DNA from: Sediminispirochaeta smaragdinae DSM 11293
GTDB taxonomy: Bacteria; Spirochaetota; Spirochaetia; DSM-16054; Sediminispirochaetaceae
Reading direction: 5' to 3'
Length of the DNA stretch: 64,000 nucleotides
Assembly (NCBI RefSeq): GCF_000143985.1
Contig: NC_014364.1
Location: 2,418,001-2,482,000 of the forward strand
How positions within the stretch are numbered: the first letter of the stretch is position 1; the number at the start of each line of letters is the position of its first letter. Shown here piece after piece: positions 26,359 to 34,645 of this stretch. The notes beneath the pieces are model-generated. The model did no database searches. It saw nothing but the letters and a program-made list of their open reading frames with translations, and had not been told where the DNA came from. Both the position numbers and the translations under genes were made by a program.

Positions 26359-27585
26359 ATGAATTGGAAATCAATCTACCGCACCATTCGTACGGTTATA
26401 CGCGAGTTTCTGAAAGATTCCTGTACCCTGAGGGCATCGGGACTCGCCTTTTCCACCCTTTTGGCCCTTGTTCCCCTGAGTGCCACCGTCTTCGGTATCT
26501 CCACCGCCTTCGGGGCATTTTCCTCCACTGAAGCTCAGATTAAGAATTTTCTCATAAACCAACTACTTCCCACACGCCAACAGGAAATTCTCAGCACCAT
26601 CGAGGTTTTCGTGGAAAATGCGAATACCCTTGGTATCGTAGGCTTCATGGTCTTTGCAGTCACATCGGTTTCCCTGTTAAACGGCATTAATGTGAACTTC
26701 AATGCGGTCTGGGGAAGCCCAATCAAAAAAGGTATTCTCCTTTTTTTTACCAATTACACATCCATCATCGTATTCGGAACTATTTTTCTTGGTGCTAGTT
26801 TTACCCTAACGAACACAGCTACCCAGATTATAAAGGGAGTCCCAGAATTATTTTGGCTTCTAAAAATCGGCCTCCGCATTGCTCCCTATCTTTTTACCTT
26901 TCTTCTCTTTCTTATCATGATCTATGTTATTCCCACCGGTGTCGTTCGAAAAAAAAGCGCTCTCGTTGGGGCTCTTATCGGCTCGATTCTCTGGGAAGTG
27001 GCAAAATACGGATTTGTAAAGGGTACCAATTATATACTCAGGGCCTCAATCATTTACGGTTCCATCGCAACGATTCCTATCTTTCTATTCTGGCTCTACC
27101 TCATATGGATGATCATTTTTTTCTCCCTTGAGGCTTCCTACGTTCATCAGCACTACAGCGCCGAGGTCTCCTTTCTCGACGGGAAAATGGATAATCCCGC
27201 CATTTCAGTATCTCTTTCGCTTCGCATCTATTTTATCTGTGCAGAGGCTTTCCTAAGGGGAAAAAGTCCGATAGATACCGATGAACTGGTTCTTCGATTC
27301 TCTTTGGACCAGAGTACGTTCTATCGCGCCATAGAACCTCTCACGCGCTCCTCCCTCATCTACGAAGTACAGCCGCATCATCTTATCTTTCCGGGAAAAG
27401 ATCTTTCAGGAGTAACGTTGTCGTCACTTATTGCAAGCCTATTTTCCTACGACGAAGAGGGTGCGACTGCTGGAGCGGTACATCCTCTCGTTGCCCAGTT
27501 TATACAATCGGGAAGTTCCAGCTTCAATGAAACATCGGTTCTGGATTATCTTAATGAACATAGAGATGGGGAATCTGTCAGGTGA
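26359..27585 (+). CDS. YihY/virulence factor BrkB family membrane protein
   Basis: 408-aa integral membrane protein of the YihY family (formerly annotated RNase BN). Six membrane segments lie in residues 20-290. The typical motifs are LRASGLAFSTLLALVPLSATVFG and the segment around KYGFVKGTNYILRASIIYGSIATIPIFLFWLYLIWMIIFF, where YGSIAxIPIFLxWLYLxW is family-specific. A C-terminal extension of about 110 residues resembles a small winged-helix-like cytoplasmic domain. No Shine-Dalgarno is visible before ATG 26359, which directly follows a terminator. The stop overlaps the GTG of capA. Function unknown. Confidence 0.87.
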   Translation: MNWKSIYRTIRTVIREFLKDSCTLRASGLAFSTLLALVPLSATVFGISTAFGAFSSTEAQIKNFLINQLLPTRQQEILSTIEVFVENANTLGIVGFMVFAVTSVSLLNGINVNFNAVWGSPIKKGILLFFTNYTSIIVFGTIFLGASFTLTNTATQIIKGVPELFWLLKIGLRIAPYLFTFLLFLIMIYVIPTGVVRKKSALVGALIGSILWEVAKYGFVKGTNYILRASIIYGSIATIPIFLFWLYLIWMIIFFSLEASYVHQHYSAEVSFLDGKMDNPAISVSLSLRIYFICAEAFLRGKSPIDTDELVLRFSLDQSTFYRAIEPLTRSSLIYEVQPHHLIFPGKDLSGVTLSSLIASLFSYDEEGATAGAVHPLVAQFIQSGSSSFNETSVLDYLNEHRDGESVR

Positions 27586-29108
27586 AAAACGGACACAGGC
27601 TTTTTTCCCTCATGATCCTTGTTACATCCCTGAGCTCCTGTACCCTTCCTCCTTCTTCGATCGTCGCGGAAGGGCCTTCCCTGACCGATGAGAAGATTGA
27701 AGAGCTCCTATCTTCCGCCCCCTTTGCCATTACGACCTCCGATTCGGAGAATGTACCCCTGACGAAACTTTCCTTTCGCTATGTAGAGCCCTTTCAAGAG
27801 CTCCCCCCGGATTCCTTGATTATTCGAAGAGAGGAGCTTGCTTTTACAACAGAACTGCATGATTCCCGCTTTTCTCTTACCAGAAAGGAGGCAAAAGAGG
27901 CGACGGCATCGAAATCGGATGATCTGATCCAATCGACGGACCTCCGTCTTCCGCGTCGGGCCCTCAGCATCGACGGGAGCTATCTGGGAGATCCCGGCTA
28001 TCCCCTTATTCGTTATCTCGTGCTTTTGGTTCATCCCCTTTCCGAGACGAAACCTGAGAGCTTCTTTCAAAAGGTTTCGTTTCTCATCACCAAGGGAAAA
28101 AGAGATGAGCGCTTACGCGCTCATCGCAAGGCTGTGGAATCTTGGGTAAAAAAGATAGCAGCATCGCAACCCTCTGCTGCGGAAAAAACGATCTGGATAG
28201 ATTCTGTAGGTGATATGATCTTCAGCAGAGGTGTGGAGCCACTTCTCAGCCAAAGCGGGGGCCTATATAAGGTTTTCGATACAACCCTGCCCATCCTTCA
28301 ATCCGCGCATCTTAGTGCCGGAAATTTCGAGGGGACCCTCGCCTCTGCAAATAGAAAAGCGGAACCCAAAAGCTATAACTTTCGTTTTTCACCAAAGGTT
28401 CTTCCCTATCTGGAAAAGGCGGGCTTCGATTATCTTTCCATCACCAACAATCATATCTGGGATTTCGGTAAGGAGGGCTTTCTGGATACCCTGAAGGCCA
28501 TCGAATCTTCTCATCTTGCCACAAGCGGTGCAGGACGCAATTTTAAGGCTGCTGCCGTCCCGTGGAAAACCGAGCTCGAACATCAAGAAATTTCCATTCT
28601 GTCCGTCGGCGCCTATCCTCAGGAGCGCAACGGCTTCAACGGAAAAGATATTGCCTTTGCGGGGAATGATAAGCCGGGAATCCTTTTTGTCGACAGAGGG
28701 GCAAGGGAGGCCATCAAAGAGGCCTTTGACGATGATGCATTTCATGTGCTCTATGTGCACGGGGGGTGGGAGTGGCACCGAAAACCGGACGCATATTATC
28801 GGGAACTCTATCGTTCTTTTGTGGACCTGGGAGCCGACCTTGTTGTTGCAAGCCATCCCCACGTGCTTCAGGGGATGGAGGCCTATCACGGAGCTCTCAT
28901 CGCCTACAGCCTGGGAAATTTTATTTTTCCGGGGATGGAAGAGATGAAGTGGGCCACCGATTCCATGATTCTCCGGGTGGGTATACGGGAAGGGAAGATC
29001 TGCTACGTGGAGCCGATACCTGCGGTTTTATCCGGAAAAGGGGTTAAAAAAGATCCGGATGAGGCAAAGGCGTTACAGCGTTTTATAGAACTGCACGTGG
29101 AAGAGTAA
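27582..29108 (+). CDS. CapA/PgsA family lipoprotein (metallophosphatase-like)
   Basis: 508-aa lipoprotein; the lipobox SLSSC (Cys about residue 20) follows a short hydrophobic signal. The PGA_cap domain starts near DSVGDMIFSRGV and continues with AGNFEGTLA, FDYLSITNNHIWDFGKEGF, LYVHGGWEWHRKP and DLVVASHPHVLQGMEAYHGALIAYSLGNFIF. These histidine/aspartate blocks match the calcineurin-like CapA family, linked elsewhere to poly-gamma-glutamate synthesis. No capB or capC is nearby, so polymer synthesis is not supported. The start is GTG, overlapping the yihY stop (GTGA). Confidence 0.88.
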   Translation: MKNGHRLFSLMILVTSLSSCTLPPSSIVAEGPSLTDEKIEELLSSAPFAITTSDSENVPLTKLSFRYVEPFQELPPDSLIIRREELAFTTELHDSRFSLTRKEAKEATASKSDDLIQSTDLRLPRRALSIDGSYLGDPGYPLIRYLVLLVHPLSETKPESFFQKVSFLITKGKRDERLRAHRKAVESWVKKIAASQPSAAEKTIWIDSVGDMIFSRGVEPLLSQSGGLYKVFDTTLPILQSAHLSAGNFEGTLASANRKAEPKSYNFRFSPKVLPYLEKAGFDYLSITNNHIWDFGKEGFLDTLKAIESSHLATSGAGRNFKAAAVPWKTELEHQEISILSVGAYPQERNGFNGKDIAFAGNDKPGILFVDRGAREAIKEAFDDDAFHVLYVHGGWEWHRKPDAYYRELYRSFVDLGADLVVASHPHVLQGMEAYHGALIAYSLGNFIFPGMEEMKWATDSMILRVGIREGKICYVEPIPAVLSGKGVKKDPDEAKALQRFIELHVEE

Positions 29109-29142
29109 GCGAAACCAGTCCGGAAAGCAACCAGCAATAAAA

Positions 29143-29170
29143 AACCACCGAATAGCTCATCGGTGGTTTG
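29143..29170 (-). terminator. Intrinsic terminator of the zinc-ribbon gene
   Basis: AAACCACCGA (29143-29152) and TCGGTGGTTT (29161-29170) pair across an 8-nt loop. Read on the minus strand the stem is followed by TTTTTTATT. It lies about 43 nt after the stop of the small gene at 29213. Confidence 0.8.
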
Positions 29171-29212
29171 AAACTCATATCTTGTATCTTGATTTTGTGA
29201 AGATTGAAAAGG

Positions 29213-29398
29213 TTATGCCGAAAGAGAAACCTTTCCGTGAGCAACAGCCTTGTTGCATTCCTTACAGATCTTGATCTTCTTTCCCTCTTTCTCCACTTCA
29301 TACAGCAGTTTGATGCCGGTTCGATTGCAGAGGGGACATGTACCGCGACCACTTTTGATCAATTCCCGAATTCCACTGCCACGATGTGCTTTCGACAT
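29213..29398 (-). CDS. Small zinc-ribbon protein, function unknown
   Basis: 61-aa protein with two CxxC pairs (CPLC at residues 21-24 and CKEC at about 45-48) arranged as a zinc ribbon. The N-terminus is basic (MSKAHRGSGIRELIKSGRG). AAGGAG lies 7 nt upstream of the ATG, and a terminator follows, so it is a genuine one-gene unit. The basic tail, small size and zinc ribbon suggest RNA or ribosome binding, but no specific family is recognised. Confidence 0.82.
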   Translation of the reverse strand: MSKAHRGSGIRELIKSGRGTCPLCNRTGIKLLYEVEKEGKKIKICKECNKAVAHGKVSLSA

Positions 29399-29431
29399 AT
29401 TGTTTCTCCTTAAAGGCTGAATATACCTGGT

Positions 29432-30148
29432 TTAAGGGACTATATCGTCACCTTGTGAAAAAGTCAAGGCGCCGGAAACAACGGCTCTCCAGATATTGGG
29501 AAGCCTATCGTCAATAAAATTGCGAAGATTTTTCGGCCTTCCCTGAGTTACCGTATCACTCACAAGCCGAAGGACGGCAGAAGGAACAGAATAGCGGTTA
29601 AGTACCGTAAGGACAGCGGCACTCTCCATATCGATCACACCAGGAGAAGCGATACCATCTCTCCTTTCGCTGGCCAGAAAACGGTCACCTGTGCATGAAG
29701 TACCCGAAAACGCGGCAAGGTCTGCCTGAGCCATAGCCGCATGGATCACTCCGCTCAGCCTCTCGTCGGTGTACTCTATGCCTCCTCCGTCGGGATAGAT
29801 ACCGCTCTTTCCCCGTCCAGGCTGGACTTCGAGGTCCCACTGAAGCGTATCAGAGGCAATGAGAAGATCCCCTATCGATTCCTTGTCAGCTGCACCGCCG
29901 ATACCCAAGAGAACGGCGCAGTCGATTTTTTGCTTTGCGGCGATCGACCGTTCGAGAATAGCAACCGTCGTGGCGACCGAGCGAACCTTCCCCATCCCGG
30001 TGGTATAGGCTTCAATAAGAACATGCTCATTGTCGCTGATGATCGTCCTGTAGCCCTTTCCAAAGAGGCAATTTCCGGTTTCCTGAAAGGGGAAGAGCTG
30101 TAACAGGGGATGGAGCTCCATCGGCAAGGGCGATAACAAGAGTATCAT
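29432..30148 (-). CDS. Nucleoside phosphorylase-family nucleosidase (MTA/SAH or futalosine type)
   Basis: 238-aa PNP/UDP-family protein. Motifs are AVLLGIGGAADKESIGD (phosphate/ribose site region), GVIDMESAAVLTVLN (DMExA, with the ribose-binding Glu) and LRLVSDTVTQG, where the Asp is the purine-binding acid seen in MTA/SAH nucleosidases. Futalosine hydrolase (MqnB) has similar motifs, so the substrate is left open. ATG 30148 overlaps the HAD gene stop as ATGA. The operon includes a HAD phosphatase and pyridoxal kinase, fitting salvage metabolism. Confidence 0.78.
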   Translation of the reverse strand: MILLLSPLPMELHPLLQLFPFQETGNCLFGKGYRTIISDNEHVLIEAYTTGMGKVRSVATTVAILERSIAAKQKIDCAVLLGIGGAADKESIGDLLIASDTLQWDLEVQPGRGKSGIYPDGGGIEYTDERLSGVIHAAMAQADLAAFSGTSCTGDRFLASERRDGIASPGVIDMESAAVLTVLNRYSVPSAVLRLVSDTVTQGRPKNLRNFIDDRLPNIWRAVVSGALTFSQGDDIVP

Positions 30149-30990
30149 CCCGTCCCCCGGCTCTTGCCCGAGCTCAGCCATTCCATGACAGCCGATGCGG
30201 CGCCTCCCTCGGAAGCGGGAGGGAATGTGTGAAACCGGTATGCGTGTGATAAGGGAAAACCTTCGACCACCGCAGCACTTCCGGCCCAGCGCAGCATATG
30301 CAAGTCGTTGAAATCATTCCCCACCGCCAGAACCTCTTTCCGATCAATCTTCAGCCGATCGCAGAGCAAGGCCAGACCGCTCCCCTTGTCGACCCCCTTG
30401 GAAAAGAGCTCAAGCCAGAATGACCGTCCATCCAGAGGGCTTGTGGAACGAATGACCGAATAGTGTGAAGAAAGGGACATAAGGAGTTTGTCGGAAATCC
30501 GCTCCTCATCAGCTATGGCGATAATCTGGGTAAGCTCTCCGGGTAGCTCGATAGGGCCCTCTCCTGCCACGGCATAGGTATGATAGCGCTCTATCCTTCG
30601 TTCGAAGTCGGGATGACCTGCAAAACGTCGGTAAAAGAAGCGATGATTATCGGGAATCGGGAAATGGACCATGTAGTCGATTGCCTCGGCCTCGAGAAGC
30701 CGTAAGCCCCATTCGGTCTCACTTTTTTTCAGATGACGTTTCCAGCAAAGCCTCCTGCTTGAACAATCGTAGAGGCCTGCTCCGGAAGAGAAGATAAGAT
30801 AATCCAGGGGCCAGGGCTCCGGCCAGCTTTCCCGGATACTTGCAAGACTTCGCCCCGTTGCCACCACTCGGACCACATCACGAGGCAATCCACATTCGAG
30901 GAGTTTGACAACCGAGGCAACGGGGTTGCCGCCGACCGCCATGGTTCCGTCGAAGTCCAGGGCGATAAGCGATCTATTCGATGAGCTCAT
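30145..30990 (-). CDS. HAD superfamily (Cof/IIB-type) phosphatase
   Basis: 281-aa cytoplasmic HAD phosphatase. Motif I is ALDFDGTMAV (residues 10-19), motif II VVATGRS, motif III Lys within KGVDKGSGL, and motif IV VGNDFNDLHML. A C2B cap between II and III places it in the Cof/sugar-phosphatase group. The start at 30990 overlaps the end of the kinase gene by 17 nt, and its stop overlaps the next start as ATGA. The substrate may be a sugar phosphate or pyridoxal phosphate. The neighbouring pyridoxal kinase makes PLP turnover possible but unproven. Confidence 0.88.
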   Translation of the reverse strand: MSSSNRSLIALDFDGTMAVGGNPVASVVKLLECGLPRDVVRVVATGRSLASIRESWPEPWPLDYLIFSSGAGLYDCSSRRLCWKRHLKKSETEWGLRLLEAEAIDYMVHFPIPDNHRFFYRRFAGHPDFERRIERYHTYAVAGEGPIELPGELTQIIAIADEERISDKLLMSLSSHYSVIRSTSPLDGRSFWLELFSKGVDKGSGLALLCDRLKIDRKEVLAVGNDFNDLHMLRWAGSAAVVEGFPLSHAYRFHTFPPASEGGAASAVMEWLSSGKSRGTG

Positions 30991-31849
30991 AGCTGCCCGT
31001 CACTATGGGAATGTTAAGGTTGCCGAGGACCCGCTCCAGCAAAACCCCTTCCCTGTTCGGAATCTTGTAACCAAAGGTTGCACGAATGGCAACAGAGATA
31101 AACTGTACGGCCCTATCCAGGGCTATCGGCAGACTATCTCCCTGCAGTATGCTTCCCACCACGACGCTCGCAAAAATATCCCCGGTTCCCGGATAGAAGG
31201 CCGGAATATAGCTGCAATCAACCTTCCAAAATCGGCCGTCCTCCCTATCGTAGGCAACGACAGTGGAGAGCTGCGGTGTATCGTCGGTCCGAACGCTGGT
31301 AATGATTACCTGCCGGGGCCCCATATCTGAAAGGCGTCGAAGATAGCCCTTAACCGCTTTCAGGTCGGTTTTCTCACGATAGGTTTCATCCAGCAGGAGC
31401 ATGGCCTCAGTAAAATTGGGAGTAATAATATCAGCTTTCCCAACCAATTGCCTCATTCTGGATACCAGGCCGGGGCCTATCGGAGCATAGGTCGCACCGT
31501 CGTCCCCCATGACCGGGTCGACAAGGATAATCGTATCTTCACCACGAAACGAGACAATAAAATCCGATACAACCTCCACCTGCTTTTCACTTCCGAGAAA
31601 GCCCGAGTATATGGCCTGAAAATCGATATCAAGGCTTTTCCAATGCTTGATAATCTCGACCATCTGGTGGGTCAAATCAAAGAAGGCGTAATTTTCAAAG
31701 CCACTCGTCTGGGTCGAAAGCAGGGCCGTTGGCAAGGGACAGACCTGCACCCCCATAGTAGATAGTATTGGGCTGACGATGGTAAGACTTGAGCGTCCGA
31801 AACCCGAGAGATCATGGATGGCAGCCACCCGCGGTACAGGATTCTTCAT
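30974..31849 (-). CDS. pdxY: Pyridoxal/pyridoxamine kinase
   Basis: Ribokinase-fold kinase phosphorylating pyridoxal to PLP in vitamin B6 salvage, 291 aa. The N-terminus VAAIHDLSGFGRSSLTIVSP and LPTALLSTQTSGFENYAF fit PdxY/PdxK, and the ATP/anion-hole region is YPGTGDIFASVVVGSIL. VDPVMGDDG and ITPNFTEAMLLL are the other typical blocks. ATG 31849 has GGGAGG 6-7 nt upstream; the longer frame upstream has no coding support. It is first in the leftward salvage operon and lies 106 bp from the divergent phosphoglucomutase gene. Confidence 0.9.
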   Translation of the reverse strand: MKNPVPRVAAIHDLSGFGRSSLTIVSPILSTMGVQVCPLPTALLSTQTSGFENYAFFDLTHQMVEIIKHWKSLDIDFQAIYSGFLGSEKQVEVVSDFIVSFRGEDTIILVDPVMGDDGATYAPIGPGLVSRMRQLVGKADIITPNFTEAMLLLDETYREKTDLKAVKGYLRRLSDMGPRQVIITSVRTDDTPQLSTVVAYDREDGRFWKVDCSYIPAFYPGTGDIFASVVVGSILQGDSLPIALDRAVQFISVAIRATFGYKIPNREGVLLERVLGNLNIPIVTGSYELIE

Positions 31850-31955
31850 GTATTGCCTCCCTATTCGAAAAGAATACCATGTTCCATACCTCTTTTGCAA
31901 AAGGGCAGATTCCCTACTTCTTGTCCTAATTGGCCTCGCATGGTAGAACCTTTTC

Positions 31956-33803
31956 ATGATTGATTACGAACAACTGCTTACATCAGCACGCCCTCTTATT
32001 CTTTCCGCAAGCGGATGGAGAAAGATTTTTGCCGCAACAGGAGAGGAGGAGGATGCTTCCCCCAGGCTTTTACCGGAGGACAAGGCGCTTGTTGCCGTCA
32101 TGATTGCTGCTTTCTGCCGGTTTCTTACAGAGGAAGGCCTGTCTCCCAATGCTGCGACCATAGCAGTCGCTACAGATTCGAGGCCCACGGGTCCTGCAAT
32201 CATGGGGCAGGTTGTTGCATGCCTCGATGCCACGGGCTATAGCGTGGCAGTCGTCGGCATCTCCGCCGCTCCCGAAGTGATGGCCTGGGCCAAGGAGGAT
32301 TCTCAGGTAGATGCCTTTGTCTATATTTCCGCCAGCCACAACCCCATCGGACACAACGGCATAAAATTCGGACTGGCTACCGGAGGTGTCCTCGACGGAG
32401 AACAGGCATCAAGGCTTATTCTCCTTTTTAAACAACTGCTTGACGATAGGGAACAAGCCTTAGCGGCTATCGCCCGAAGCGAAAGCCGCGACGAGGAAAG
32501 GGTACGTTCGCAACTTGCCAAGGCTTCCTTTTTTAAGAAACAAGCCCTTGATTGCTACCATCGTTTTCTCCGCAGAACGGTCACCGGGAGCTCCAGCGAT
32601 CAGGAAGCCGATAAGATATTCAATCTGTTCGCTTCCCAGGCCGAAACCTATCCGGTCGGCGTTCTGGGAGAGCTGAATGGAAGTGCCAGAGCCCTTTCGA
32701 TCGACAAGAAAATTCTATCCGAGGCAGGGGCTTCCCTCTTTTTTGCCGGAGATAAGGTGGGGGTCATCGAGCATAGGATTGTTCCTGAAGGCGAAAGCCT
32801 TGATCCTGCGCGGAAACTTCTTCAGGAATTACACGCACAACGGGCCGAGTTTGCAATTGCTTATGTTCCAGACAATGATGGTGATAGAGGGAACCTTGTT
32901 TTTGCTGGAAAAGATGGGAAATGCAGGGCCCTTGAGGCGCAGGAGGTGTTTGCCCTTGCCGTTCTCTCGGAGCTGGCCTATACAAGGTGGCTGGAAGCGA
33001 GGACATCGGACAGGTCACCTTCGGCAAAGCTTGCCGTTGTCGTAAACGGCCCGACCTCTATGCGCATCGATTCCATTGCAAATGCCTTCGGGGCTGAAAC
33101 CTTCCGCGCCGAGGTTGGGGAGGCCAATGCCGTAAACCTTGCCAGGGAAAAACGCAAAGCGGGCTATACGATTCCCATCCTCGGTGAGGGAAGCAACGGT
33201 GGAAATATAACCCATCCCTCGGCGGTGAGAGACCCCCTTTGCACCGTTTTTGCGGTTCTCAAACTTTTGCTCATACGTGATAGGGATGAGAACCCCGGGC
33301 TTTTTCGACGTTGGCTCCGTGCCTCCGGCAGGCAAGAGCTGTATAGAGAAGATTTCACACTTTCGGATATCATTGCGAGCCTTCCAACCTATACCACCAC
33401 CAGCGCCTATGAAAAACGGGCCATCCTTCGCCTCGGAAATTTCGACCACGGTGCGCTAAAACGGGCATGGGAAGAAGAGTTTCTATCCCAATGGGAGACA
33501 AGGAAACAAGAACTTGCCGAACGCTTTGGTATCGTGGCATGGGAGGAACGCCAATATGAAGCCACGTATGAACGGAAGGAGCGGGGCGAAGCGGGGCGAA
33601 GCAGTAAGATGACAGGAGGCCTGAAGCTTGTGTTTTTCGGGGCGGACGGATTGGTGAGTGACTACATTTGGATGCGCGGTTCGGGAACTGAGCCCCTTTT
33701 TCGTATCCTTGCAGACTGCAGGGGAGACGACAAGGAGCGCGAAGAGTATCTTTTAGCGTGGCAGCGTTCCATGATCCTTCGTGCCTACGAAGGTATTCGA
33801 TAG
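31956..33803 (+). CDS. Phosphoglucomutase/phosphomannomutase family protein
   Basis: 615-aa alpha-D-phosphohexomutase. The catalytic serine is in YISASHNPIGHNG (about residue 128), and the metal loop DNDGDRGNL has the usual DxDxDR pattern (Asp-Asn-Asp-Gly-Asp-Arg). The sugar-binding loop is GEGSNGGNITHP, and the phosphate loop is WMRGSGTEPLFRI near the C-terminus. It is longer than most PGMs (450-580 aa), with inserts in the middle. No strong ribosome site is seen before ATG 31956. Its end overlaps the mutY-like gene by 19 bp. A 10-bp unit (GCGGGGCGAA) is repeated in tandem at 33581-33600. Confidence 0.9.
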   Translation: MIDYEQLLTSARPLILSASGWRKIFAATGEEEDASPRLLPEDKALVAVMIAAFCRFLTEEGLSPNAATIAVATDSRPTGPAIMGQVVACLDATGYSVAVVGISAAPEVMAWAKEDSQVDAFVYISASHNPIGHNGIKFGLATGGVLDGEQASRLILLFKQLLDDREQALAAIARSESRDEERVRSQLAKASFFKKQALDCYHRFLRRTVTGSSSDQEADKIFNLFASQAETYPVGVLGELNGSARALSIDKKILSEAGASLFFAGDKVGVIEHRIVPEGESLDPARKLLQELHAQRAEFAIAYVPDNDGDRGNLVFAGKDGKCRALEAQEVFALAVLSELAYTRWLEARTSDRSPSAKLAVVVNGPTSMRIDSIANAFGAETFRAEVGEANAVNLAREKRKAGYTIPILGEGSNGGNITHPSAVRDPLCTVFAVLKLLLIRDRDENPGLFRRWLRASGRQELYREDFTLSDIIASLPTYTTTSAYEKRAILRLGNFDHGALKRAWEEEFLSQWETRKQELAERFGIVAWEERQYEATYERKERGEAGRSSKMTGGLKLVFFGADGLVSDYIWMRGSGTEPLFRILADCRGDDKEREEYLLAWQRSMILRAYEGIR

Positions 33804-34591
33804 CCCTCGGGGCTTTCCGCTACGAACCCCTCTCGGACAAGGGCGGAAAGAAGCTGCATTGTCTTCTCCGGATCGGCATTGATATCGGTAGAAAGCTCCT
33901 CGCAGCTCCTGGCTCTGCCTTGGGAGGCCGTCAGCAAGCGGAGCAGAGCGCCTCTTTTCTGCCTGTCGGAGCCCTCAAAGGTCGATTGCCTGCTGTAATG
34001 TGCACTTCTTCGGTTCGGATTCTCAACGCCACGGAGGGCCGAACCATAATCCATTAAGGCATAATACCAGTTGCGAGGATCCTTTCGATCAAGGGTTTCC
34101 TCCACCAGGGGAAGGATCTGGCGGTCCGTTACCTTCTCCTGGTCAGGAAAAAAGTGGTGGATAAAGATTCTACGGATATTCGTTTCGATAAAAACCACCG
34201 GCCTGTTGTAGGCAAAGGCAAGCACCGCCTTTGCCGTGTAGGGACCGATCATCGGAAGCGCAACGAGCCCGTCGTAGGTATCCGGCAAAGAACCACCGGT
34301 TGAAACCACACGTTCGGCAATCTTTTTGAGGGCAAGGGCCCGTCTATTATAACCAAGGCCGCTCCACAGGCTAAGGAGCTCTGCAAGCTCAACATCTGCC
34401 ATAGTCTGAGGATTGGGAAAACGCCCGGCAAGGCTCTCCCATTTTGTAGCAACCCTGCTTGTCTGGGTCTGCTGAAGCATCATTTCGGAAAGCAGAATCA
34501 GCCACGGATCGTTTGTTTCTCTCCAGGGAAAGCTGCGCCTGTTTTTTTTGTAGAACTCGTAGATAAGACGGCGAAAATCATCCTTTTCCAT
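33785..34591 (-). CDS. MutY-like HhH-GPD DNA glycosylase without Fe-S cluster
   Basis: 268-aa helix-hairpin-helix glycosylase. MutY removes adenine mispaired with 8-oxoG. Visible blocks are FPWRETNDPWLILLSEMMLQQTQ (Glu36 matches the catalytic Glu of MutY), GLGYNRRA and the hairpin LPMIGPYTAKAV. In the GPD segment the catalytic Asp position reads IETNIRR, Glu136 instead of Asp. The four C-terminal cysteines of the [4Fe-4S] loop are absent; NPNRRSAHYSRQSTFEGSDRQKRG stands there instead. The last 60 residues look like a winged helix rather than the NUDIX-like MutY tail. It overlaps the phosphoglucomutase gene at the 3' ends. Confidence 0.85.
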   Translation of the reverse strand: MEKDDFRRLIYEFYKKNRRSFPWRETNDPWLILLSEMMLQQTQTSRVATKWESLAGRFPNPQTMADVELAELLSLWSGLGYNRRALALKKIAERVVSTGGSLPDTYDGLVALPMIGPYTAKAVLAFAYNRPVVFIETNIRRIFIHHFFPDQEKVTDRQILPLVEETLDRKDPRNWYYALMDYGSALRGVENPNRRSAHYSRQSTFEGSDRQKRGALLRLLTASQGRARSCEELSTDINADPEKTMQLLSALVREGFVAESPEGYRIPS

Positions 34592-34645
34592 GGCAGAAAT
34601 ATACCAAAACGAGGGTGCCTCGGCAAAGCCCGACAGGCATTTCCC

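Noticed and set aside
33581-33600. Tandem repeat of GCGGGGCGAA in the phosphoglucomutase gene
   Set aside because: Only two copies within intact coding sequence; nothing suggests a functional repeat.
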